Both the position numbers and the translations under genes were made by a program. A model generated the notes under the pieces. It worked only from the letters and a program-made list of their open reading frames with translations. It ran no database searches and was not told the DNA's origin. From Xiphophorus maculatus (taxonomy: Eukaryota > Chordata > Actinopteri > Cyprinodontiformes > Poeciliidae): DNA of 64,000 nucleotides. Below, piece after piece: positions 13,350 to 23,625 of this stretch. Where the stretch lies: contig NC_036450.1 in the NCBI RefSeq assembly GCF_002775205.1, positions 20,090,479-20,154,478 on the forward strand. Reading direction: 5' to 3'. Position 1 is the first letter of the stretch. Every line of letters begins with the position of its first letter.

Positions 13350-15278
13350 GTTGTCCTGTTGTCCTCATTTTCTGTATACACCCTTTATCCTCCGGGTCAA
13401 AATGACCCGTCTTCAATAAACCCCCAATATAAGCAGCTTAATTGAATTTTAAACACCAAATTCTATCTTGTATATTGTCACTCACCACAAAATGTGTGAA
13501 TACTTGACTTTTCCCTCTCCACTTGAATTTCTATAGCTTAAGAAAAACAATGTGCAAAATGAGTTTCGAATGCATTTTTATTCATCACAGTGACTAATTT
13601 TCTTTTACTTTTCTCCAGTGAACAAGAGGATGTACAATACAAAAATATGAAAAATAACATAACCCATTCAACTAATTGGCACATGTAGGGCAGTATGCAA
13701 GTGCACAGCCTTTGCAGATATATTTCTTACACCTGCAGCACACAGTATGTGTTTTACAGTCTGAGGGCAGAACTGACATCTCTTCCTCTTACTTGGCTTA
13801 GCTGAGGAAGTGGCTGTGGTAGATGGATCCTCAGGTTGATCAGGAGCTGCTGCACTCTGAATAGCTTTCACAACTGCTGCTGAGGCTTCTGTGTGGGGGA
13901 CATGCTTCCTTCTTTCAATGAGTGGAGTTACAAGTGCCTTTCCTAGCTGCTCCAGGAACACCCTCTTCTTGTTGTGCTTATGAGACATCCAGGTTGGGTT
14001 GATCTCTATCCAAATCACAAAGGCATTGTAGGAGGACACATCAATGATGTTGTGGAAGATGACCAGGGGCCAGCGGGCAGTCATTCTTCTGCAGCTATAT
14101 GCTCCAATCACCTTATCTAGGTTGTCCACACCTCCTTTGTTTCGGTTTTATTCCAGGATGATGATTGGCTTCCTGTCCTCACGGTCACTAATGTCGCCGT
14201 CTTTGTGCAGTGTGCTCAGAAGAACTACATTCTTGTTTTTCTTTGGGAGGTAGGAAACTAGAGTGGTGGTGGGTGTGAAGGCAAACTTTGAGGAGAAGAC
14301 CTCTCTCTCCTTTGACCCAAGCAGTGCAGGTGGGAGCTCAGGCTTGTTCTTTTGAACTGTACCAACCATGGTGATCTTCCTCTTCAGGAGCTGCTGTCCG
14401 AGTTCATAAGAGTTGAAGAAATTGTCACATGTCACATTGTGACCCCTCAGTCCCTCTGTCACATCAAGCACAACTCGCAACCCCTGGTTCTTCTCTGGGC
14501 ATCCACTGGTTGACTTCCCAGTATAGACTTGCATTTTCCAAGCATAGCTTGATTCAGAAGCCACCCATGACTTGATCCCATATTTTGCTGGCTTGCTGGG
14601 CATATACTGCCGGAAAGGACAACAACCTTTGGACAAAAGACATTAGCATCAGTGATTAGTATCAGTGTCACAGAAAACAGTCAAAGAAATCAATAGTGAA
14701 AATCACTTTTATTACAAATATGAAAACAGATTACCTCTAAATGGAACCAGTTGCTCATCCACTGTTACATCAGGCTCTGGATTGTAGAGGTAGGGCAACC
14801 GCTCCACCCACTTGTCCCATACCTCTCTTATGGCTGCAAGTTTGTCTGTCATACGTCTTGCTGGTCTTGATTCACGGTCATCAAATCGCATCAGTCTTGA
14901 GTAGGTGTGAAAGAGTTTGACTGGCATTGTGGCTCGGAAAATTGGCCTTCCACTCTCTGCTCACTTCTGCTACTGATTGATCTGAGACACAACTAAAACT
15001 TTGTAACATTTTATGGTTTGTAAATAACTCTGTGACCTTGATTTCAACTCCATTTGCCTCACGGGTCATTTTGACCTGAAGACCATCTTTGTACCTTTTT
15101 TTGTACAGCTTACATGGAAATGAGAATAAAAGCAACACTGAACTTTTTCTATTGTCTGGGCCAATCTAGGAAAAGTCTTAAAATCTCAAGTTAAAAAAAT
15201 TACATTTAGGGGATTGTTTGGGGGGGGGGGGGGTTTAACACAGTGGCGGGTCATTTTGACCCGAGGACAACAGGAGGG
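13350..15278 (-). mobile_element. Decayed piggyBac element nested in the transposon (copy 1)
   Basis: The right end is a clean piggyBac terminus: GACCCGAGGACAACAGGAGGG followed by TTAA (15279-15282). The left end keeps TCCTGTTGTCCTC and GGGTCAAAATGACCCG, but the extreme bases and TTAA have decayed, so 13350 is approximate. It carries a piggyBac transposase remnant on the minus strand. The insertion lies downstream of both genes of the host transposon and does not interrupt them. Confidence 0.85.
13668..14960 (-). pseudogene. piggyBac transposase remnant (copy 1)
   Basis: Reading on the minus strand, an ESGRPIFRATM start region (about 14960) leads through VTVDEQLVPFRG, then a GT...AG intron (about 14733-14627), then CCPFRQYMPSKPAKYG, NVTCDNFFNS (second catalytic Asp), a stop in place of the tyrosine or similar codon near 14148, GGVDNLDKV (third Asp) and a Cys-rich C-terminus (CQFCP...). 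The first catalytic Asp, expected in a CDS-like motif, appears as Ala in WVASESSYAW. The N-terminal third of the protein is missing, preceded by a TGA. In this copy an extra G near 13689 shifts the last codons relative to copy 2. It is non-functional. Confidence 0.85.
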
Positions 15279-15282
15279 TTAA

Positions 15283-16320
15283 CATATTTTGATCAAGACG
15301 ATAAAAGCAAATTACAATTATAAAAGCATAGAAGTGTACATAACCAGCTACATGATGTACAAAAGCAAAACTTGCAAAACTAATTTTTTTGATGTGCAGA
15401 AGTGACACAGTAATTTGAAGATTGAACAGGTAGTTTTAAGAATTTCAATTCTGTTCTGAGAGATGCACCCAAACTGAGAAAAGCTGTAAAATATTAATAT
15501 TTAAATTCTCTTATCTTCAAATCCTTCAACTGTCATGGACCCAGTGACTTTAGTGCAAGTATTTTGGGTGTGAGAGTCAAGAGGTCAAAGGAAAATATTA
15601 AATAATATCTCTGATGCCAAGCTTTATACTTCTAAGTATTACCAAAGTATTGAAACAAAAGCTAACATGTTCTTCAGAGATTTAACTTGCATGCATGAAC
15701 ATTTCACACTCAAAGTAATTCAAATTAATTATTGAACCAAACTTGGAAAAAGTTGCTTCTGCCATTAACAATAACTTTAAGCACATGTAGTCTGAAGTAG
15801 ACCAGAAATATAATCTATGCAGCCGTTCCTACAGAAACATTAATGGAAGTGTTGCATCTGTGAAGATTAAATGTTCCATATAGTAAAAATATCTAGCTGC
15901 AGTGCATGTACATAAACAGCATGGCTCAGAAACTACACATTTCTTTGTCAGTTGGTTAAAGTTAGCTAACTTCAGTTGAAACCGTGAAAGGGACTCACCT
16001 GTGATGTGTTGCCCTTCTCCTCCTGAACGTGCAAAAATAGCAGAAATTTGATTTCAAAGACAGTAGCAGCATCTTGACAAGGACCAGGCCTACTGGGCTC
16101 TCAGCACCCTAGTTAGCAACCTTAGTTAGCACAGTGACTTTACTGTGTTGAGTTCAGGACACCACTACAGGAACAGAGTTAAAAGAATCTTGCTGCTGAT
16201 GCTGAAGGATCAAGCAGCAATGCAAACTAGATAATTATTTGTTTACATGACAAATAACAGTCTCCATTTACTGTAAACCCTACTATTTATCACAATTACA
16301 AAATGAAAAACTCTCTAGAC
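15283..16320. other. Transposon interior, non-coding; possible 24-nt microexon
   Basis: No open frame. On the minus strand, 16022-15999 (24 nt) is bounded by a pyrimidine-rich acceptor (TTTTTGCACGTTCAG) and a consensus donor (ACAG/GTGAGT), so it could be a microexon in a transcript crossing this region. No coding context was found. Confidence 0.3.
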
Positions 16321-16759
16321 CAGGGGTCCCCAAACTACGGCCTGCGTCATTTGGTCTGGCAATGCCGGATCTGGCCCGCCTCCTCATACCAGAGAGCATT
16401 CAGTGTATTTTTTCATATATTGTATTTTCTGGTTTGTGGATTTCTCTTCAACCACCAGGGGGCTCTTGAGCAGATGTTAAACTAACTTTCCCTCAAATAT
16501 ATACTAGTCAGTCCCAGTCACCGTTTCACTCACGGTTTTTTCCATTTCCATTCTGGGTAAAAATCTATCTAAAAGCGACCGCGAATGTGTCGTAGTCAGC
16601 AACCCCCCCCCCCCCTCGTCGACAGTTCAAGACAACCCCCCCCCCCCCCCCGCCGACAATAAGTTTCTAAGGTATCTTTCTCCAAAAACTAAGACCGGCC
16701 CCCGAGCAGAGAAAGGAACAGCTATGTGGCCCTCGCAGGAAAAAGTTTGGGACCCCTGC
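16321..16759. mobile_element. hAT-type MITE nested in the transposon (copy 1)
   Basis: Termini CAGGGGTCCCCAAACT and its inverse TTTGGGACCCCTG, with a perfect 8-bp duplication CTCTAGAC (16313-16320 and 16760-16767). Two long poly-C tracts (about 16604-16616 and 16636-16651) lie inside and differ in length from copy 2. There is no coding capacity. Confidence 0.9.
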
Positions 16760-16760
16760 T

Positions 16761-16968
16761 CTAGACTATTCTCTACTAATAGCACAATATTTAAAACCAA
16801 GTGTGGGATTTGTGAAACTTCAATGATGGGTGACTTTACAACTTGTATGATTTTGGATAACACTAGAATTGTTCTTTATTGAAGTTTCACAAATCAGATA
16901 AAGGTTTTACAAATCCCACACTTGGTTTTAAATATTCTGATATGAGTTGAGAATAATCTAGTCCAGAT
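16761..16968. repeat. Fold-back repeat with a hAT insertion at its edge
   Basis: The stretch 16787-16826 (AATATTTAAAACCAAGTGTG...) returns inverted at 16878-16936 with a 20-bp internal duplication, and weaker pairing extends outward through CTAGA(C/T)TATTCTC. It is probably an older MITE into whose left edge the hAT element inserted. Confidence 0.6.
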
Positions 16969-17389
16969 TTGAAGAGTCTAGGTGTTGTAGTTTTTTAGCT
17001 AGAGTAAATTAAAGATGCTGATTGCAGTGAAAAATTAGGTGGAATTGCCCTTTAGCCATTTCCCAAATTGGAAGCAGCAATTGGAAACCAACTTCAGCTT
17101 CATTCAAGCAAGAGGGGCTAACATACAGTTCTCTTAATGTTAATGATCAAATGCTCTCATAAATGATGGTGGCGTTGGCTGTAGGAGTTTGCTTTGCAAT
17201 CGGTGGATCGCCAGATCGATGCCTGGTCTACTGCTGAGATTTCAGTTTGGTGTATTAAAGGCATTATTAAAAAAGAAACCAAAATATCACACCAGCATTC
17301 TGTTCTTTGTAAAAAATTATTTTGCAGTCTTGTTTACGCTTTTACATTGTAGATCTAAACATCAGCAAAATTTGTAATTTTGGCTGATT

Positions 17390-17640
17390 GCTACTGTTAA
17401 GTTTAGGGTAATTAACTGCTGGCAATATTACAATTTTTTAAGAACTTTACAATTACTTATATTTTTACACTATATTTCTGTATTTTCTACATTCGTGACT
17501 GTCACAATTATTTAGGATATATGTTTATTCAGTTATGATAATGCCATGTATTTTCTACGGCAGTATAATGCTGTGAATATTCTGGTCAGTAACTGCTGGC
17601 ATTTTACAATTTTTTACCGTAAATTTACTGACTTACAGTG
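17390..17640. repeat. Internal copy of a transposon right end (copy 1)
   Basis: The last 43 bp, reversed, read CACTGTAAGTCAGTAAATTT followed by ACGGTAAAAA, nearly the true right terminus at 38869. The homology runs about 250 bp inward (shared CATGACTGTCA, GATATATGTTTATT, CCATGTA..TTTCTACGG blocks). The copy is diverged and no partner left end or flanking duplication was found. Confidence 0.75.
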
Positions 17641-18068
17641 CAATTTTGTATGGGTTTCAATGATTGTCATATTTATTGATAGCCAAAAGAATCATTAGTT
17701 GCAGTCCTGGCTGAGATATTAATGGAGCATCTAAATTAAATGAATCTACAATTTTAAAATAAATAATACAAGTCACTCTTCTCTCATTTTACTGAACTAA
17801 AGGAACAGCCTCTCACAATGATGGAAACAAAAGTAGCTGTTGTCTTGAACTTGTCTACATATTCAGGCATTTATAATTACCGCAAAACATACAGCAAGCC
17901 TGTTAAAATAAATTCAATAGATCCTAAAACTAAGAAATATGAAAACTAAATGTAAATTCTATCCATCCAGATTGCAAACCATATTCTTGCAGTGAAATTT
18001 GTATTCTGCTCTATAAGTGGTGTGTAAGAAATCAGAATTTACATTTCTGCTGGACTATTATGTCCATT
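17641..18068. other. Downstream region of the SAMD3-like gene
   Basis: AT-rich non-coding DNA just 3' of the SAMD3-like stop codon. It probably holds its 3' untranslated region, but no single polyadenylation signal stands out. Confidence 0.35.
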
Positions 18069-19890
18069 TTAATATGTCCCTCTCCATTCATGATCTGCGA
18101 TTTCAGAGATTAGGGTAAGGACCCTTGGGTTCACTGACACGTTCTTCTTATTCTTCTTGGTTTCAACTTTTGTCCCCCGGTCTGGATTGATGTTTAGGAA
18201 GCACCTATTCAATACATGAAAATCAACCACTGTAATGAAATATGACTTCATCTAAATGAGGGAAGGAAAACAAAAGAATATTACCTCTGAATGAAATCAA
18301 GTGTGGAGGCCAGATGAGTCGGATAATGAATGTTGAAGCAAAAGTAACTTGCTAACATTAGACATATAGCGGATGTGAAGGTTGGTATTTGGTCATTCAC
18401 AACATTGCCGTCAATGCCAAGCATAAAATTCTTGGAAGTATAACAGGAGGTTCCTGACAAAAAATATTCCAGAAAACAATTAGTCTTATACAAACTTTAA
18501 CCAGTGTAATATTTCTTTCTTAAAATTACTCAGTGAATATTCATATTTACTTACCACATACAATCAAGCATGGTGTGACAGGCAAGTTGTCCACTTTTAC
18601 TTCTCCTGCTAGGCATGTCTCATCTACATAGTGGAAGAGGGTTTCCTCTTTGTCATTGAAATGAGACAGAAGGAGGAGGACAAGATCTTTCAACTCTTTA
18701 GAGCAGCCCTGGACCTGTCCTCTCAGAATATCCAGGTTTCGGACAGTTTGAAGAACTCGTTTAATTTTGTGGGCCGAGACAGTCCTTAAGTAGTCCAGAA
18801 GTCTTTTACCCTTTTTTTCGAGATTTTTATGGAAAGTCTCTAGTAGATTTACTCCAGTAAGCTCCTGGAAGTGGATCGTCATACCAATTTCCTGAAACAG
18901 GAAGGGCCACTCCTTCACCATAATTTGTAGGTCTTTTCCCTGGTTTATTTCTTTCCTTTGAGTGTAGTAGGTTCTCTGCATAAGATCTCTTATCTCGTCC
19001 GAATTTAAGTTATTTTCTTCACTTAGCATTTTCAATTTGACTTTTTTCTCTTTCTGTGTCTCTGCTGTCTCCTGGATTGGCATGACTTCCATGTCCCACT
19101 TTATACAACCGTAAATGTCCTGAACAGCTGCATTTTGCTCTGGTGGGACTGTGCCATCTTCATCTAACATGTTTTTACGCTTCCTTATTTTTGGTTTTGA
19201 AACCCGTCTCAAATTTTCTATACGATTTTGTAGTTGCTTGACGAGTGAATAATACCCTGGGCCCACTATATCACCTTCAATAATATCTTGGAGTGAAAGT
19301 GGATATTTTGCTATCAATTTTTTCGCCACTTCTGTGGTTTCTTGCTTGCGAGGAGAAGCACACACCTCCATCATTGAAGCAACAACAATCCGAATCATTT
19401 CTCTTCGAAGGTGGGGTTTCGGCCTTGCCTCATTCTCAAAACACTCAATCAAGTTCTCTGGAAACCTGTTCCAAGGAATTTGAAAAGTGTCAACCCAATC
19501 TACTGGCGTGGAATGTATAGAAAATGAAGAGGCAGACGATGTGCTGGTTGTAGAAGGAGATGACAACGACAGAGATGGCTCACTGGAAATTCCACTGGTC
19601 TGTGCTATATGATAAAAGGTATATAGTAATGAACAAAAGGTAAAGATAGGCTGCTATATCTCTGTAATAATGTACCTACTGGTTTGTTTCGAAGCTTTCA
19701 GTAACTTCCTTGCTTGAATTGGTGTTAGTACAGATCTCAGATCATTTTCATTAATATACTGAAAATCTTCATTGGTCTCCACCCCCAAAGATTCTAGTGT
19801 GTCCTCCAAAGTCTGTAGAGTTGAGACTGGGAGATCTGCCAACCCCTCATAAATAACCCTGCGTGTGAGGCTTCGGGAGTCATCATCCAT
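18069..19890 (-). CDS. SAMD3-like protein encoded by the transposon (copy 1)
   Basis: Four coding exons are read on the minus strand: 19890-19676, 19594-18555, 18453-18285 and 18204-18069. All junctions are GT/AG, phases agree and the total is 1560 nt, giving 519 residues plus stop. Exon 1 encodes a SAM-like helical domain (LGVETNEDFQYINENDL). Exon 2 starts with a Ser/Thr-rich linker, then carries the body known from teleost 'sterile alpha motif domain-containing protein 3-like' proteins: IPWNRFP, LRREMIRIVVASM, PGYYSLVKQLQNRIEN and a basic KIRKRK. The last exons end with FIQRCFLNINPDRGTK and VNPRVLTLISEIADHEW, also typical. The molecular function is unproven. By position it would be the accessory protein of the transposon, perhaps a DNA-end or multimerisation factor. 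No defects are visible. The exon 2 acceptor was placed at 19595 by phase, because the AG five bases earlier would break the frame. Confidence 0.85.
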
Positions 19891-19892
19891 AT

Positions 19893-20446
19893 CTGAGAAC
19901 AAAACAGTTAAAGAACTCCAGTTAACACAAAAATAACAACCTAAGACTTCTTCCAAAACATCATTAGTATGGCGGTGTCCAAACCTTCTGTCCTAAGGTG
20001 CAAAATATTGAAGTTGAAAGAAGTGAAGGGCCAAAGAAAAAAAGTGATAGAAAAAAAGAGGCTAAAAAGAAAAACTAATCAGTTTTTCTTACTCAACTGA
20101 GAAAAAGTGATCCACTATGGACATTTTAAAGGTCTCCAAAATTGAATAAATTCATTCAAAGTAAATCTGGGTGCAGCAGGGCTTGCTGGATACATGTGGT
20201 CCTCACAAGAGAATGCAAAAAGTTTTGATACTTTAAACTTTTAAATGTGTAGGCAATGTTTTGTGGTAATAGTTAATGTTTTCTGCATTCATTTTGCCTT
20301 AATTAAAACTAAAGACTCCATCAGTCATGCTGGATTAGTAAAACTGTTTCATTAGGGGATTATCGTCATTGGCAAAAGATAAAAGAAAAGAAAAACAGTC
20401 AAAAGGCTGCAAATGGGTCCTGGACTTAACTTTTCAAAACCCCGGT
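19893..20446. promoter_or_regulatory. Gap between transposase stop and SAMD3-like ATG, with a 3' splice site
   Basis: On the minus strand the sequence TTTTGTTCTCAG ends at 19893, two bases before the SAMD3-like ATG (19890-19888). This is a good acceptor that would let an upstream 5' exon join directly to this gene. The rest is A/T-rich and non-coding. A possible ATTAAA polyadenylation signal overlaps the transposase stop codon (20446-20451). Confidence 0.5.
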
Positions 20447-23101
20447 TTAATGTGACAGCACACTGTGTTTCAGTGGAACCATTTTGTTTCCATTCTTTAT
20501 GTAAGATGGTAATGGATAGAAATCTATCAAGTCACAGATGTTTAGACACTGCATCTTGTCATCATCTTTCCTAACAGAGTACATGTGATACTCGGGAAGG
20601 AATTCTGCTATATACACCGAGACCAGAACATGGACAGTTTCATTATTTATCAATATAAGCTGTAGTTCACCAAACTCCACTGCCTCCATGCTCCCTGTTA
20701 CAAGAAATTGGCCTTTTTTGTAAGACGTTCCCTTGTAGAGTATTTCAAATGAGACATTTGTGTTGGTCTCAGTGAAGTCAAACTGCCTAACTGCATCTTG
20801 AATTGATTTACTGTATAATGTTGAGTAAAAAGGAGAACCAGACTTAATCTGTAAGATAGTCTGACCGCTTTGGCCTGCTGAAACATAAGCCTGCAACATC
20901 TGATGTCTTTCAGAGAGGGTGAGGCAGAGATTTTTGAAATTCTTCAAATGTCTAGCACACCTCTTGAAATAACTGTGCTTACTTTCAAAACGCATTGTCC
21001 ATAGTCTAATCAAGGGTCCAAATTTTATAATCAGAGCTGGATAGTGGCGTAAATAATGGTGCTTTGGTTTTAGATTACATTGTGGGAAAAGCGCTTTTCT
21101 TGTCTCCAAATACTCTTGAATAACAACGTCAAGATATGCAATCTGAGCCAAAGAAATTTTCTGAGCACATATCAACTCTACAGTATCTTTCAGCTGGAGA
21201 GTCAACTGCCACACATCATCTGCTGTATCTTGTACTTTGTCGCCAATAATGAGGGGCAACAGCCTTAGAAGGTTCCAGTTCTGCGTAGCCTGTCCTGAGA
21301 GCTTTGCTGCGTTATAAGTGACTTCACACGGCTTCGAGGAGGCATCAGAGTCACAATATTTGAACTGTTTAATGCGCCTGTTCAAAGTGGAGTAAGTGAA
21401 CCATCCCTTTTTCTTAATTAAATATTTCAGGTACAATGCCAGGTCATAAGATACAATTCCCTCAAAGAGGTCATGACCTAGACAAGGAGGTAAACCTGGA
21501 AGACAGACATGAAAGTATTTCAAAGAATTAAATATTGACCTGAACTTTACACCTTCTACGTCCGGTTCCTCAGCTGTCTGGAGTTCATCAAGAGCAGAGT
21601 TGTACCTCTCAATAGTGCGGAGTGGTCCACACACATTTGGGTCCTCACCCTGAAATTCTGATCGGGTTATTAAGCAGTATCTGCAGAAATGCTGTGTGCG
21701 ACTGAAATTTTCAGAGAACCCACCAATGCAATGTGAGCCTAGATTATCTCCAGCAATGCAAAATACAGTTCCTTTAACTACCGTTTCATCAACCATTACA
21801 ATCCCATTTTCCTCCAACAGCCTCAGGTCTTCTAGTAACTCAGAAAGAACTTTAGAATGCCCAAATTCCTTGAAATCTTTTTCCTTGCACAATAAAACCA
21901 GTGACATGTGGTCTGTGTCAGACCGTACATGAAGTGGCAAGTTGGCAACAGACACATACACGGCTAATATCTTATGTCTCGTCTTTGCTGAGCCTAAAGG
22001 ATTAACCACTTCAAATGCATCTTGGTACAGTATTAGCTTGAGACATGATGGATTCTCCACAAAAAAGTTGTTGAATTTGTATATCTGACCATCATTAATG
22101 TCACTTAAAATGTCTGAAGGAGACTCAGACGTGTGCTGCCTTGATTTCTTCCACAGATCAGACTCCAACAAACATTTCAAAGTCTTCCTCAGAGGAACAT
22201 AGTAGGCAAACCTATCTGTTCTGTTTTCATCTCTTCCTAAAAATATTTTCTTAGGCTCAACATAGTTGAAGTTTTTTTTGAAGGTTTGCACTCTTGAGTG
22301 TGCTGTCCTCATCGGCCCAGTATGGCATATAGAGAATAGATCAGATCCCTTGACAGACTCACAAATGTTGGTGATGTCTTCATCTGATAATGGTGTCTCA
22401 TTTTTTAGCAGTGACCAAAGTTTGCTCAAACAGTATGTCTGGCCCAACTCGTGTATATTTTGTATCTCCTCAACAATATTCTGGATGGTTGAAGCTGGTA
22501 ATAGAAACTGCCCTTGCAATTTCAAGTAAAATAGAGAGACATTTCTAAAAAAAAGATCACTGAAATCCTCAGTAATATCATTATCACTTTCATTTGGAGC
22601 TGTCTGTAAAATAATCCCATTTCCTTGCGACTCGATGTTATCTGGATCATTGTGAACAGATAATGACTGAGAACCAGAACATTTGTATGAGTCATGGATA
22701 TTATCTGCAAGATCTCTGTGTTTCCGGGAAATGTGGGCAGTAAACGAGGACTTCACATGAAAAACTTTTTTGCATCCTCTGAAAGGACAATTCACAACAC
22801 GCCCTTCCACAATATGATGCTTCAAGTGAGCTATTAGAGCCTTAGTAGTTTGACACTGGTGGTCACACAATGCCAACGAGCATTTAAAGTCGGTAACAAC
22901 CGTTCCGACGCTACTAGGACCAGAGGTGTTGTGTTTCCGATAAAAATGAGCCTTCAACGCTTCATAACGCAAGAACGTGTCTTTGCAACCAGCAGCAGCG
23001 CATTTAAATAAACATCGCGGCTCATTTCGATGTAGCTTACAATGAAGTAAATAAAGTCTTAATGTTTTAGCCAAATTGCCACAGAAATTGCAAGTAAACA
23101 T
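20447..23101 (-). CDS. Zinc-finger DDE transposase, CACTA/EnSpm-like (copy 1)
   Basis: A single uninterrupted exon of 884 codons. Four C2H2 zinc fingers occupy residues about 4-24, 34-57, 74-96 and 105-128, and are probably the DNA-end-binding part. The catalytic region has blocks seen in animal CACTA/EnSpm-type transposases: YQDAFEVVNPLGS with Asp361 and a following NLP motif, AGDNLGSHCIGGF with Asp452, HFCRYC, GHDLFEG at 543-548, and LWTMRFESKHSYFKR with Glu706. Asp361, Asp452 and Glu706 are the proposed metal-binding triad; that assignment is by motif layout. The start ATG sits 48 bases after a 5' exon donor. It lies 5' of the SAMD3-like gene on the same strand, 556 bp apart. The frame is intact, so the copy may be active. 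Alternative: a related but separate superfamily, since the target duplication is 8 bp. Confidence 0.85.
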   Translation of the reverse strand: MFTCNFCGNLAKTLRLYLLHCKLHRNEPRCLFKCAAAGCKDTFLRYEALKAHFYRKHNTSGPSSVGTVVTDFKCSLALCDHQCQTTKALIAHLKHHIVEGRVVNCPFRGCKKVFHVKSSFTAHISRKHRDLADNIHDSYKCSGSQSLSVHNDPDNIESQGNGIILQTAPNESDNDITEDFSDLFFRNVSLFYLKLQGQFLLPASTIQNIVEEIQNIHELGQTYCLSKLWSLLKNETPLSDEDITNICESVKGSDLFSICHTGPMRTAHSRVQTFKKNFNYVEPKKIFLGRDENRTDRFAYYVPLRKTLKCLLESDLWKKSRQHTSESPSDILSDINDGQIYKFNNFFVENPSCLKLILYQDAFEVVNPLGSAKTRHKILAVYVSVANLPLHVRSDTDHMSLVLLCKEKDFKEFGHSKVLSELLEDLRLLEENGIVMVDETVVKGTVFCIAGDNLGSHCIGGFSENFSRTQHFCRYCLITRSEFQGEDPNVCGPLRTIERYNSALDELQTAEEPDVEGVKFRSIFNSLKYFHVCLPGLPPCLGHDLFEGIVSYDLALYLKYLIKKKGWFTYSTLNRRIKQFKYCDSDASSKPCEVTYNAAKLSGQATQNWNLLRLLPLIIGDKVQDTADDVWQLTLQLKDTVELICAQKISLAQIAYLDVVIQEYLETRKALFPQCNLKPKHHYLRHYPALIIKFGPLIRLWTMRFESKHSYFKRCARHLKNFKNLCLTLSERHQMLQAYVSAGQSGQTILQIKSGSPFYSTLYSKSIQDAVRQFDFTETNTNVSFEILYKGTSYKKGQFLVTGSMEAVEFGELQLILINNETVHVLVSVYIAEFLPEYHMYSVRKDDDKMQCLNICDLIDFYPLPSYIKNGNKMVPLKHSVLSH

Positions 23102-23149
23102 TTCCTTTGTAGATTAGTAAATTAGGGTTTAATCGGAGCAGGTCCTTAC

Positions 23150-23235
23150 CTGGAAACGGCACGGGGCAGAACCTGAGAGGTGTCTTATTCCCTTTGAGTA
23201 CGACAGAGAGCAGCGGTTTTCTGCTCCGGAAGTGG
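23150..23235 (-). promoter_or_regulatory. 5' untranslated exon and start region, ETS motif (copy 1)
   Basis: An exon-like stretch ends at 23150 with a consensus donor CCAG/GTAAGG. About 75 bp upstream is CCGGAAGTG (23226-23234), an ETS/GABP-type site common at TATA-less start sites. The transposase ATG is only 48 bases past the donor, too near for a normal vertebrate intron, although a CTACAAAG acceptor precedes it. The donor would more naturally join the acceptor at 19893, skipping the transposase frame. Confidence 0.5.
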
Positions 23236-23389
23236 CAGAAACGTGATTTATCTCTTATATATTTATTTATTTAATAGGTTATTTCAATATGCTGTGCTAT
23301 TTTAACTTTTAATAATATGTATTTCATTTCGTAATAAAAATAAAATGAAATATATTTTAATTATTTTTTTCAGCACTGTTAACTTGCGT

Positions 23390-23625
23390 TTGGAACATGC
23401 GCACTTCACAAAAGACCCCGTTTAAGAAAGTGGGAGGGGTGGAAATTCTAAGGAAGTTAATAAGGGTAAACACAGTTGCGCAACCACACATTTTTCAGGT
23501 GGACGCGAAAACATAAATCGGCGCCCCACCCCCGTCAGAGGAAGGAGCGCTGTCTTGGGGGGCGGGGTGAAGGAGCGATGCTCACTCGCTCAACCCCCCC
23601 AGCCCCGAGGCAACGATACGTTCTC
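23390..23625. promoter_or_regulatory. GC-rich promoter block of the transposon (copy 1)
   Basis: A local GC and CpG peak inside AT-rich DNA, with CGCCCCACCCCC and GGGGCGGGG boxes of the Sp1/KLF type near 23522 and 23559. It lies directly upstream of the minus-strand genes. Confidence 0.5.
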
